This document shows positions 55,631 to 63,603 of a DNA stretch of 64,000 nt, piece after piece. Position numbers and translations under genes: made by a program. Source of the DNA: Hamadaea tsunoensis DSM 44101. GTDB taxonomy: Bacteria; Actinomycetota; Actinomycetes; Mycobacteriales; Micromonosporaceae. The stretch covers positions 62,001 through 126,000 of the forward strand of contig NZ_AUAX01000026.1 of NCBI RefSeq assembly GCF_000428945.1, given 5' to 3'. Numbering within the stretch: the first letter of the stretch is position 1; each line of letters opens with the position of its first letter. Below the pieces are notes generated by a model. That model searched no databases. It worked only from the letters and a program-made list of their open reading frames with translations, and was not told the DNA's origin.

Positions 55631-56589
55631 TTGCCGGACAGCATGACGTGGCCGAGCGGGGTCACGATGTGGCGTACCTTGTTGGCCTCGCGGACGCTCA
55701 TGACCATCCCGGCTTCGCGGAGCACGGTCAGGTGCTGGCTGGCCGACGCGGGCGAGATCCCGAGCCGGCGGGCGATCTCGCCGGTCGTGCAGCCCTCGGC
55801 GGCGGCCTCCAGCACGGCGGCCCGCGTACGCCCGATCAGCTCGGCCAGCGCGCCCTCCCGGTAGGGCCGGCGGACCTGCCGTTCGATCGGGTAGACGAGC
55901 ACCGGCGGCTGATCGGGGTCGACCAGCGTCACCGGCTTCCCCGGCGCGGTGAAGTACGCCGGGACGAGCGTGATCCCGCGCCCGTCGAGGTGCACCTCAC
56001 GGTCGGCCGGGTACTCGGCGATCTCGACGACCCCGCCCGACCAGCGCATCGCGGGGATGAGCCCGTTGAGCAGGGTCTCCACGCCGCCGGTGGCCAACTG
56101 GCGGCGCCGGCGGGCGAGGTCGGCCTCGACGGCGGCCTGCACGGCCGGCCAGATCGGGTCGAGCGCGATCTCCCGGTAGCGGCGCAGCGCCCCCTCCAGC
56201 GCCCGCATCCCGTCCACCCCGCCGAGATCGGGTACGACCCCGCGGGCGAGCAGGGTCAGCTCCTCGCGTACGCGCCGGGACGGGGTGGTCAGGACGGCTT
56301 CCAGCCCGGCCTCGAAACCGTGCTGGGCGGCGGTCGGGGTGAGGAAGTCCGGAAAGTACCCGACTGGCGGGTTCAGCTGGAGCAGCAGATCGACCTGGCC
56401 GCGCTCGGTGACACCCGGGCGCAGCCGCTCGGCGACCGAGCCGCGCCACTCCCCCAGCGTCAGATCCGGCCGCTCGGGCCGCCGGTGACTGAGCTGATGC
56501 ACGCTGAGCACCAGTTCCCAGAACGGATCCGGGCCGCCCACGAGCCGGGTGCGGGCCAGGTCCGCTCCGGTGAAATGGATACGCAGCAT
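55627..56589 (-). CDS. ArsR-type winged-helix regulator with DUF5937 domain
   Basis: A 320-residue regulator. The large N-terminal part (about 1-230) is the DUF5937-like region: LRIHFTGADLARTRLVGGPD at the start, EIAEYPADREVHLDGRGITL and VPAYFTAPGKPVTLVDPDQP in the second half. The C-terminal 70 residues are a winged helix with CTTGEIARRLGISPASASQH and LTVLREAGMVMS. Its ligand and targets are unknown; the DUF5937 proteins I know of are stand-alone regulators in actinobacteria. ATG 56589 is chosen, since upstream in-frame codons add 86 unrelated residues. Expression is probably autoregulated from the 337-base gap upstream. Confidence 0.85.
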   Translation of the reverse strand: MLRIHFTGADLARTRLVGGPDPFWELVLSVHQLSHRRPERPDLTLGEWRGSVAERLRPGVTERGQVDLLLQLNPPVGYFPDFLTPTAAQHGFEAGLEAVLTTPSRRVREELTLLARGVVPDLGGVDGMRALEGALRRYREIALDPIWPAVQAAVEADLARRRRQLATGGVETLLNGLIPAMRWSGGVVEIAEYPADREVHLDGRGITLVPAYFTAPGKPVTLVDPDQPPVLVYPIERQVRRPYREGALAELIGRTRAAVLEAAAEGCTTGEIARRLGISPASASQHLTVLREAGMVMSVREANKVRHIVTPLGHVMLSGN

Positions 56590-56926
56590 CGGTCGTCCGC
56601 GGGTCGAGGGGTGGGCGCGCGGCGCCCCGTTGGGCAAGAGAATACCCAGCCCATCTGGCCTGCGTCTTTCGGCCACAGCTGAAAGTCCGTGATTTGACAG
56701 GAACTCTTCCGGCACTATGTCTGAGCACGTCGCGGCGCTGTCGGGTCGCGATGGGGCCCGCCGGTCCGGCCGGTCGGTGATTCGGGGGAACACCGCTCGG
56801 CCGGGCTCCGGTGAAACCGTTTCCGGCGGGACCGGGCTCAGCGACACCCGGACGCCGTGATGCCTAGCAACACCCGGACGCCATGATCAAGATCACCGGG
56901 CCGGGATCAGGATCGCCGGCCGGGGA
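56590..56926. other. 337-base gap with direct repeats and AAGATC element, no gene seen
   Basis: No credible gene is seen here. CTTTC (56666-56670) and GAAAG (56681-56685) make a small inverted repeat about 80 bases upstream of the ArsR-type start and may be part of an operator. An 18-base direct repeat, ACACCCGGACGCCGTGAT, occurs at 56844-56861 and 56870-56887 with one difference. ATCAAGATCACC follows at 56885. The right part thus has the same AAGATC motif as the palindromes at 18754 and 27473. Confidence 0.6.
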
Positions 56927-58057
56927 TCAGAGGGTCGCCGAGCCCTGGGCCTTGAGCGTGTCCACCAGCTTCTTGACGTCCTGAGCCCGGTCGCGCGCGC
57001 AGACCAGCACGGCGTCGGCGGTGTCGACGATGATCAGGTCCCGGACGCCCAGCGCGGCGACCAGCCGGCCGGCCGCCGGGACGACCACGCAGCCGGCGAC
57101 GTCGTGCATGAGCACCTCGTCCTTGCCGACCTTTCCGGGGTCGCGGCCGACCACGGTCACCTGCTCGGGCTCGATCGCGCCGACGACGACGTTGCCGTCC
57201 TCGTCGCCGGGCAGGATGTCGCCCAGGGTGTCGAAGTCGCCGACGTCGTGCCAGCCGAAGTCGCCGGGGACGGTCGCGACGAGGCCCTCGGCCGCGGCGC
57301 CCTCCATCACGGCGTAGTCGACGGAGATCTTGGTCAGCGCCGGCCACAGCTCGGTCAGGACGGCCTCACGCTCGTCGGTGTCCCAGGCCGCCGCGATGGT
57401 CTGCAGGCCGGCGTGCAGCTCCGGCTGCTGGCGGGCCAGCTCCGCGAGGAACACGTCGGTACGCCACACGAAGATCCCGGCGTTCCAGAAATACCGCCCG
57501 GACGCCAGGTACTCCTCGGCGACGACCGCCGACGGCTTCTCCTTGAACTCGACGATCCGGCGTACCGGGCCGTCGACGGTCTCGCCACAGTGGAGGTAGC
57601 CGTAGCCGGTCTCCGGCCGGGTCGGCGTGATGCCCACCGTCATGAGCAGGCCCTGCCGCGCACCGGCCATCGCCTGCCGGATCACCGCCGTGAAGGCCGC
57701 CGTGTCCCGGATCAGGTGATCCGCGGAGAACGCCCCCATCAACGCGCCCGGCGAACGCAGCTCGATCACGGCCGCGGCCAGTCCGATCGCCGCGCACGAG
57801 TCGCGCGGCGAGGGCTCCACGAAGATGTTGTCCTCGGGCAGGTCGGGCAGCTGGCGGGCGACCGCCGCGGCGTGCGCCACACCGGTGACCACCAGCGTGT
57901 CGGCCGGGGCGCTCAGCCCCTCGACGCGCCGCACGGTCGCCTGCAGCAACGTGTCGGCCGAACCGGTGAGGGGATGCAGGAACTTGGGATTCCCCGCGCG
58001 GGACAGCGGCCACAGACGGGTACCGCTACCACCTGCGAGAACAACGGCATGCAACAC
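56927..58057 (-). CDS. manC: Mannose-1-phosphate guanylyltransferase
   Basis: Makes GDP-mannose from mannose 1-phosphate and GTP. A 376-residue nucleotidyltransferase whose N-terminus VLHAVVLAGGSGTRLWPLSR has the GxGxRLxPL signature. FVEPSPRDSCAAIGLAA, SADHLIRD and VEFKEKPSA belong to the catalytic pocket, and DFGWHDVGDFDTLGDILPGD is typical of the guanylyltransferase subgroup. The GTG at 58057 is chosen because it begins immediately before the signature. With manA and manB at 27.6-32.5 kb it completes the pathway from fructose 6-phosphate to GDP-mannose in one window. It is 41 bases downstream of the glycosyltransferase gene on the same strand, which is likely co-transcribed. Confidence 0.93.
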   Translation of the reverse strand: MLHAVVLAGGSGTRLWPLSRAGNPKFLHPLTGSADTLLQATVRRVEGLSAPADTLVVTGVAHAAAVARQLPDLPEDNIFVEPSPRDSCAAIGLAAAVIELRSPGALMGAFSADHLIRDTAAFTAVIRQAMAGARQGLLMTVGITPTRPETGYGYLHCGETVDGPVRRIVEFKEKPSAVVAEEYLASGRYFWNAGIFVWRTDVFLAELARQQPELHAGLQTIAAAWDTDEREAVLTELWPALTKISVDYAVMEGAAAEGLVATVPGDFGWHDVGDFDTLGDILPGDEDGNVVVGAIEPEQVTVVGRDPGKVGKDEVLMHDVAGCVVVPAAGRLVAALGVRDLIIVDTADAVLVCARDRAQDVKKLVDTLKAQGSATL

Positions 58058-58098
58058 GCCGACACCGTACCCGACCGACTCCGGTTTCACGCTGTCAG

Positions 58099-59217
58099 CT
58101 ATTTGGCCGCACGGGCCCACGCAGCCATGTGGGCCTCGGCACTCGCCGTCCAGGTGAACTCCTTCGCCCGGGCGAGTCCCGCCTTGGTCAGCACGGCCCG
58201 GCGCGGCGGGTCGTCCAGCAGGTCGGCCAGGTCCTTGCCGATCCGGTCCGGCTCCTCCCCGGTGTACGCGACGGCGTCGCCCCCGACCTCGGGCAGCGAC
58301 AGGCGCGGCGTGGTGAGGACCGGCGTACCGCAGGCCATGGCTTCGAGCACCGGGAGACCGAAGCCCTCGCCGTGGCTCGGGTACGCGGCCAGCAGCGCCC
58401 CGCCGAGGAAACCGGGCAGGTCGGCGTACCGCAGGTAGCCGGGGCGCAGGAGGCGCAGATGGGCGGGCACGTCGGCGACGGCGCGCTCGATGTCGTCGTC
58501 GTGACCCGAGCCGCCGGCGATCACCAGGGCGGGCGCGTCGACCCGGTCGCGGACGGCCTGCGCCCATCCGCGGATGAGGTTCGGCACGTTCTTGCGCGGT
58601 TCCTTGGCCCCGAGGAAGGCCAGGTAGCCGCCGTTGCCGAGGCCGAGCCGGGCGCGTACGCGGGCCTTCTCCTGCTCGCTGGGCACGTGGAAGGCGTCCG
58701 GATCGACGCCGTGGTACGCGACGTCGATCTTGGTCGGGTCGGCGTCGAGCAGCCGGATGAGCTCGTCGCGGGTTGCCTTGCTGGGCACGATGACCCGGGC
58801 CGCCCGGCGCAGCGAGGTGCGGATGGCGCTGCGGAAGAACGTGCGCTTCGCCGCGTCGTAGTGCTCGGGCTCGGTGAAGAAGGTCGCGTCGTGCACGGTG
58901 ACGGTGACCGGGCAGCCGGCCCGCAGCGGGCACGTGTAGAAGGGCGAGTGCAGCACGTCGGCGCCGACCTGCTGGGCGAGGATCGGCAGGCCGGTCTGCT
59001 CCCAGGCCAGCCGGGCCGGGCGATGGGCGACGGCGGCCGGGGCGGGCATGATCTGCGCCCGGGGCATCATCCGCTCATAGCGCTCGGTGTCGGTACGCTG
59101 CGCGACCACGGTGATGCCGTCGGTTTCCACGAGAGCGCCGAGCAATCCGTCGAGATAACGGCCGACCCCGCCCCGATCGGCGGGCATGCTGGTGGCGTCG
59201 ACGAGCACGCGGACCAC
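58099..59217 (-). CDS. Glycosyltransferase family 4-type (GT-B fold)
   Basis: A 372-residue GT-B glycosyltransferase. The N-terminal domain begins VVRVLVDATSMPADRGGVGR with the GGVGRY acceptor loop. The C-terminal Rossmann domain has YLAFLGAKEPRKNVPNLIRG and the nucleotide-sugar site YPSHGEGFGLPVLEAMACGT with the EX7E-type Glu pair. The immediate neighbour makes GDP-mannose, so a mannosyl- or related transferase is likely. Start choice: AAGGAG lies at 59223-59228 and overlaps the GTG at 59223, so the GTG at 59217, five bases after it, is the real start. Upstream ORF continuation is rejected. Confidence 0.9.
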   Translation of the reverse strand: MVRVLVDATSMPADRGGVGRYLDGLLGALVETDGITVVAQRTDTERYERMMPRAQIMPAPAAVAHRPARLAWEQTGLPILAQQVGADVLHSPFYTCPLRAGCPVTVTVHDATFFTEPEHYDAAKRTFFRSAIRTSLRRAARVIVPSKATRDELIRLLDADPTKIDVAYHGVDPDAFHVPSEQEKARVRARLGLGNGGYLAFLGAKEPRKNVPNLIRGWAQAVRDRVDAPALVIAGGSGHDDDIERAVADVPAHLRLLRPGYLRYADLPGFLGGALLAAYPSHGEGFGLPVLEAMACGTPVLTTPRLSLPEVGGDAVAYTGEEPDRIGKDLADLLDDPPRRAVLTKAGLARAKEFTWTASAEAHMAAWARAAK

Positions 59218-59283
59218 GTTCACTCCTTCGCCTGGCGGGCACCGGCACCCCCGCCGTCGATGCCACTGTCCGCCGGTCCGTGG

Positions 59284-59344
59284 CACCGGTTTCGCTGCTA
59301 CCGGTTCGCTGTTGCCGGTCTCGCTGCTACCGGTCTCGCTGCCG
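59284..59344. repeat. Imperfect 15-base tandem repeats upstream of the TIGR03089 gene
   Basis: Four copies of (C/T)TACCGGT-TCGCTG-like units occur in a row, for example CACCGGTTTCGCTG, CTACCGGTTCGCTG, TTGCCGGTCTCGCTG and CTACCGGTCTCGCTG. They lie in the 280-base gap between the divergent glycosyltransferase and TIGR03089 genes. Role unknown. Confidence 0.75.
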
Positions 59345-59497
59345 CGGAATGGCCTGCTTGTAGTGGTGCGCCGAGGGAGGCTGTGCGCCGCGTCACAGTA
59401 TTCCGACTCCCACACTACGCCCGTGCCACGGGCGGTGGTGGTCTGCGACGCGACAGTCACTCGGCGATGCGCCGAACGGTTCGCGTACCGTGACCGT

Positions 59498-60181
59498 GTG
59501 ACCACCGTGCCCTCGGCGTTCGCCGCCGCTGTGCGTACCGATCCGACTCGACCGCTGCTGACCTGGTACGACGACACGACGGGCGAGCGGACGGAACTGT
59601 CCGGCGCGACGCTCGCCAACTGGGTCGCCAAGACGGCGAACCTGCTCGTCGACGGCTGCGGTCTCGGGTCCGGCGACGTGGCCACGGTGGACCTGCCGCC
59701 GCACTGGCAGACCGCGGCAATCCTGCTCGCCTGCTGGAGCGCCGGACTTTCCGTGGAAACCGGCGGAACCGGCAAGGGGGACGTCGCCTTCGTGGGCACC
59801 GGCCAGGCCGCCGCCGCCCCGGACACGTTCGCGGTCGGCCTGCACCCGTTCGCCCTTCCGGTACGCGATCTGCCGGCCGGTGTCACCGATTGGGTGACGG
59901 CGGCCCGCGTACACGGCGACCACTTCGGCGGATCGGCGGCCGGTCCGGACGATCTCGCGTACGCGGATCTGACGCAGGCGCGACTGTGCGAGCGGGCGGG
60001 CGCGAAGGGGCTGCCCGCCGGCGAGCGGGTGATCTACGCCGTAACACCCGCGGCCGACGTGCTGGACTGGCTGGTCGCGCCGCTCGTCGCGGGTTGCACG
60101 ATGGTGGCGTGCGTCGGCGCCGACGCGTCCACCCTGGAGCGACGGGCCGGGATGGAGCGGGCGCGCGTCGTCAGCCTTTAG
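59498..60181 (+). CDS. TIGR03089 family protein (AMP-binding-like fragment)
   Basis: A 227-residue protein of the actinobacterial TIGR03089 family, which resembles the N-terminal half of acyl-adenylate-forming enzymes but lacks the ATP-binding and C-terminal catalytic motifs. PLLTWYDDTTGERTELSGAT and LANWVAKTANLLVDGCGLGS match the start of AMP-ligases. The usual length for TIGR03089 is about 230, so the small size is normal. GTG 59498 is chosen because upstream in-frame sequence is low-complexity repeat. No enzymatic function is known. It converges on the next gene, with the two stop regions overlapping by 11 bases. Confidence 0.85.
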   Translation: MTTVPSAFAAAVRTDPTRPLLTWYDDTTGERTELSGATLANWVAKTANLLVDGCGLGSGDVATVDLPPHWQTAAILLACWSAGLSVETGGTGKGDVAFVGTGQAAAAPDTFAVGLHPFALPVRDLPAGVTDWVTAARVHGDHFGGSAAGPDDLAYADLTQARLCERAGAKGLPAGERVIYAVTPAADVLDWLVAPLVAGCTMVACVGADASTLERRAGMERARVVSL

Positions 60182-60848
60182 GGTCCGTCTCGGGGACGGT
60201 GGGCTTGTCCGCCGGGGGCTGCTCCTGCGTAGGCGGGTAGTGCAGCGTCGGCGGCGCCACGTCGGGCAGCGGCTCGGTGACCGCCTCCGGCGGGTCGGCG
60301 TACGCCGGGTAGGCGTACGGCTGCGGATACTGCGGCGGTTGCTGGTACTGGGGCGGTTGAAGGTACGCCGGCGGCGCGTACACGGGCGGCGGCGCGTACG
60401 CGACCCGCGCGGCCCGATCCGGGTACCGGCTCCACCGGCGGGCGCTGGCCAGCGTGGCGATCAACGGCACCGCCAGCAGTACGCCGATTCCCGTCGACCC
60501 GACCTGGTCGAGCCCGATGATCTGCACCCCGAGCACGTTGACGAACCGCGCGCCGATGTCGTTGAGCGTGCTGTCGTAGGACGCCCTGTCCACCAGCGGC
60601 CAGGCCGGCGCGGCCAGGAACGCGCAGCCCGCCAGCGCCGGGCCGACCGGTGAGAGGCGGGCCATCACAAGGATCGCGTACACGATGCCGCCGACCGCCA
60701 GCGTGGCCAGCGCGAGGACGATCGCGATCGGACGGTGCCCCGAACCGGGCGCGGTCGCCTGCTGGAAGGCGCTGAGCCCCAGCCCGGTCAGCAGGTAGAC
60801 GACGGGGGCCAGGATCACGGCGAGCAGGAACGAGCCCACGTGGCGCAT
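60171..60848 (-). CDS. Membrane protein with Pro/Tyr-rich tail (paralog 1)
   Basis: A 225-residue protein of unknown function. Four hydrophobic segments (about residues 5-27, 40-63, 67-85 and 113-135) fill the N-terminal half, starting MRHVGSFLLAVILAPVVYLL. The C-terminal 80 residues are cytosolic-type low complexity: PPPVYAPPAYLQPPQYQQPP and further PxxY units. It closely resembles the next upstream gene (60920-61444) in its N-terminal half, so the two are tandem duplicates. The 71 bases between them contain a candidate ribosome site, GGAGGGACA. The stop region overlaps the TIGR03089 gene. Confidence 0.75.
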   Translation of the reverse strand: MRHVGSFLLAVILAPVVYLLTGLGLSAFQQATAPGSGHRPIAIVLALATLAVGGIVYAILVMARLSPVGPALAGCAFLAAPAWPLVDRASYDSTLNDIGARFVNVLGVQIIGLDQVGSTGIGVLLAVPLIATLASARRWSRYPDRAARVAYAPPPVYAPPAYLQPPQYQQPPQYPQPYAYPAYADPPEAVTEPLPDVAPPTLHYPPTQEQPPADKPTVPETDPKG

Positions 60849-60919
60849 GTTGTCCCTCCGATTCCCCCGGCGGCTCCGGGCCTCGCACGGCCCGCCCGGG
60901 GCCGGTGCCGGACGGCCGG

Positions 60920-61444
60920 TCAGTCCGGCGGCGGCGGCGCGGCCGGTCCCTCGGTGAACGGCGCCCAGGCCGAGATCGCCTGGATGCGTCCGGTGTCCAC
61001 CATCGGATCGACCGGACCGACCGTCGCCTCGGTACGCGTACCCGGCCAGGCCCGCCACCGCTGTCCGCTGAAACCGGCCATGAGCAGCACGATACCGGCG
61101 ATCAAGGGCAGCCACCCGGCGGTGACACGACCCGGGTACAAGGTGATGCCGCCGATCGACCAGCTCTCGGCGAGCGTCCGGCCGCCGACCGCGACGAGAT
61201 CGGTGGTCTGGACGATCAGGAAGATCAGTCCGGCCGCCACCGGACCGGCCGGCGAGATCCGCAGGCTGGCCAGGAGGCCGAGCAGGACGGCCGCGAGCGC
61301 GTACGCGCCGCCGGTGACGGCGTAATGGCCCCACGAGCCGGACTGCAGCCGCTGCCCGACCGGTCCGGCGGCGCCCAACGCGAACAGCAGGAACGCGACC
61401 GGCGCGAGGACGAGACCTGACAGCAGGCTCCAGAGGTGACGCAT
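60920..61444 (-). CDS. Membrane protein (paralog 2 of the 60171 gene)
   Basis: A 174-residue four-segment membrane protein: about residues 5-28, 44-62, 66-85 and 105-125. The N-terminus MRHLWSLLSGLVLAPVAFLL parallels that of the neighbour, and GGAYALAAVLLGLLASLRIS aligns with its second and third segments. A short Pro-rich end (AAPPPPD) replaces the long tail of the paralog. No motif or function is recognised. It is divergent from the acetoacetyl-CoA synthetase gene with a 149-base gap. Confidence 0.75.
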   Translation of the reverse strand: MRHLWSLLSGLVLAPVAFLLFALGAAGPVGQRLQSGSWGHYAVTGGAYALAAVLLGLLASLRISPAGPVAAGLIFLIVQTTDLVAVGGRTLAESWSIGGITLYPGRVTAGWLPLIAGIVLLMAGFSGQRWRAWPGTRTEATVGPVDPMVDTGRIQAISAWAPFTEGPAAPPPPD

Positions 61445-61593
61445 GCGCGCAGGGTACTGGTCCCGTGACACTCCCGATATCCCACATACGTAGGGACCTG
61501 GCGGTGTCCGGCGGACACATCCGTCCGGCTGCCGGCCCGCCCCGAGAATGGGGCAGGATGGACGGGCCGGCACAACGACGTGAGGGGCGAGAA

Positions 61594-63603
61594 ATGAGTA
61601 GCGGTACGGGTTCTGTTCTGTGGACGCCGCCGGAAGGCGTACGCGACTCCGCGCAGATCGGCCGCTACCTGCGCTGGCTGTCCGCCGAGCGGGGACTCGA
61701 CTTCCAGGGCTACGACGACCTGTGGACGTGGTCGGTCACCGACCTGCCCGGCTTCTGGCGTTCGATCTGGGACTACTTCGGCGTCGTGGCACACACCGAG
61801 CCGACCTCGACGATGGCCCCCGGCTACGACGCCGGCGCGGCGTTCGGCCCCGGCACCCCGTTCGGGCCGCGCGGAACCTGGTTCCCGGGCGCGACGCTCA
61901 ACTACGCCGAGCACGTGCTGCGGATGCCGGGCGTCGACGGCGACACCCCGATGGTGCTCGGCTACTCCCAGACCCGCGAGCCCGTCACCCTGACCGCCGC
62001 CGAGCTGCGCGAACAGGTACGCCGAGCGGCCGCGGGCCTGCGCCGGCTCGGTGTCGGCCGCGGTGACCGGGTGTGCGCGTACCTGCCGAACGTGCCGGAG
62101 ACGTTCGTGCTGATGCTGGCGACCGCCTCGCTCGGTGCCGTCTTCTCGTCCTGCGCCCCCGAATTCGGTACGCGCAGCGTCACCGACCGCTGGACCCAGA
62201 TCGCGCCGAAGGTGCTCGTGGTCGTCGACGGGTACGCGTACGGCGACAAGATCGTCGACCGGCGGCCGGAGGTGGCGGCGATCCGGGCCGCGCTGCCGAG
62301 CCTGGTCGCGACGGTGACCGTGGACTACGCCGGCCTCGGCCAGGACGCCGACCTGCGCTGGGACGAGCTCACCGGGCCGACCGACGAGCCGCTGACCTGC
62401 ACGCCGGTCGCGTTCGACGCGCCGCTCTACGTCCTCTACTCCTCCGGCACCACGGGCCTGCCGAAGCCGATCGTCCACGGCCACGGCGGCATCCTGCTGG
62501 AGCACCTGAAGATGCTCGCCCTGCACCACGACCTCGGCCCCGGCGACCGGATGTTCTGGTTCAGCACCACCGGCTGGATGATGTGGAACTTCCTGGTCTC
62601 CGCGCCGGCGGTCGGCTCCGCGATCGTGCTGTTCGACGGCAATCCGGGCTGGCCCGACCTCGGCGGCCTATGGCGGCTGGCCGAGTCGGCCGGGATGACG
62701 TACTTCGGCACCTCCGCGCCCTTCCTGCTCGCCTGCCGCAAGGCCGGGATCGTGCCGCGCGAGCTCGCCGATCTGGACCGCGTACGCGGGCTCGGGTCGA
62801 CCGGCGCACCGCTGCCGCCGGAGGGCTTCCGCTGGGTCTACACCGACGTGTCGGACAGCCTGCAGTTGCAGTCACTGTCCGGCGGCACCGACGTGTGCAC
62901 CGGTTTCGTCGGCGCGAGCCCGCTCAACCGCGTCTACGAGGGCGAGATCGCGGCCCGCTGCCTCGGCGCGGCCGTGGCCGCCTTCGACCCGACCGGGCAC
63001 CCGGTCGCCGGCGAACTCGGCGAGCTGGTCATCACCGCGCCCATGCCCAGCATGCCGGTCGGGTTCTGGGGCGACACCGACGACGCGAGGTACCGGGAGG
63101 CGTACTTCGACGTGTTCCCGGGGGTCTGGCGGCACGGGGACTGGATCACCATCACCGACCGGGGCACCTGCGTGATCACCGGCCGCTCCGACGCGACCCT
63201 CAACCGGGGCGGCGTACGCCTCGGCACGAGCGAGTTCTACTCGGTGGTCGAGGGGCTGGACGAGGTCGTCGACTCGGTCGTGGTGCATCTGGAGGACGCC
63301 GAGGGCGGCGCCGGCGAGCTGCTGCTGTTCGTCGTGCTGGCCGACGGGCTCGACCTCGACGACGCGCTGCGCGCCCGGATCGCCCGGGAACTGCGTACGG
63401 CGTTGTCGCCGCGGCACATCCCGGACGCGATCTATCAGGTGGCGGCCGCGCCCCGGACACTGTCGGGCAAGAAGCTCGAGGTCCCCGTCAAGCGCATCCT
63501 CACCGGTACGCCGGTCGAGCGGGCGGCTGCCCAAGGCGCGCTGGCCAACCCCGAGTCGCTGGTCGCGTTCGAGGAGTTGGCGACCCGGCGCAAGCCCGCC
63601 TGA
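61594..63603 (+). CDS. aacS: Acetoacetate-CoA ligase
   Basis: Activates acetoacetate to acetoacetyl-CoA with ATP, for ketone-body or polyhydroxybutyrate-type metabolism. In 669 residues: an N-terminal WSVTDLPGFWRSIWDYFGV region typical of acetoacetyl-CoA and acetyl-CoA synthetases, the P-loop YSSGTTGLPKPIVHGHGG from residue 282, and later DWITITDRGTCVITGRSDAT and RGGVRLGTSEFYSVVEGL. The C-terminal catalytic Lys is in APRTLSGKKLEVPVKRI. Length fits this family (650-670). ATG 61594 follows a GAGGGGCG ribosome-site region. It abuts the next gene's stop. Confidence 0.94.
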   Translation: MSSGTGSVLWTPPEGVRDSAQIGRYLRWLSAERGLDFQGYDDLWTWSVTDLPGFWRSIWDYFGVVAHTEPTSTMAPGYDAGAAFGPGTPFGPRGTWFPGATLNYAEHVLRMPGVDGDTPMVLGYSQTREPVTLTAAELREQVRRAAAGLRRLGVGRGDRVCAYLPNVPETFVLMLATASLGAVFSSCAPEFGTRSVTDRWTQIAPKVLVVVDGYAYGDKIVDRRPEVAAIRAALPSLVATVTVDYAGLGQDADLRWDELTGPTDEPLTCTPVAFDAPLYVLYSSGTTGLPKPIVHGHGGILLEHLKMLALHHDLGPGDRMFWFSTTGWMMWNFLVSAPAVGSAIVLFDGNPGWPDLGGLWRLAESAGMTYFGTSAPFLLACRKAGIVPRELADLDRVRGLGSTGAPLPPEGFRWVYTDVSDSLQLQSLSGGTDVCTGFVGASPLNRVYEGEIAARCLGAAVAAFDPTGHPVAGELGELVITAPMPSMPVGFWGDTDDARYREAYFDVFPGVWRHGDWITITDRGTCVITGRSDATLNRGGVRLGTSEFYSVVEGLDEVVDSVVVHLEDAEGGAGELLLFVVLADGLDLDDALRARIARELRTALSPRHIPDAIYQVAAAPRTLSGKKLEVPVKRILTGTPVERAAAQGALANPESLVAFEELATRRKPA

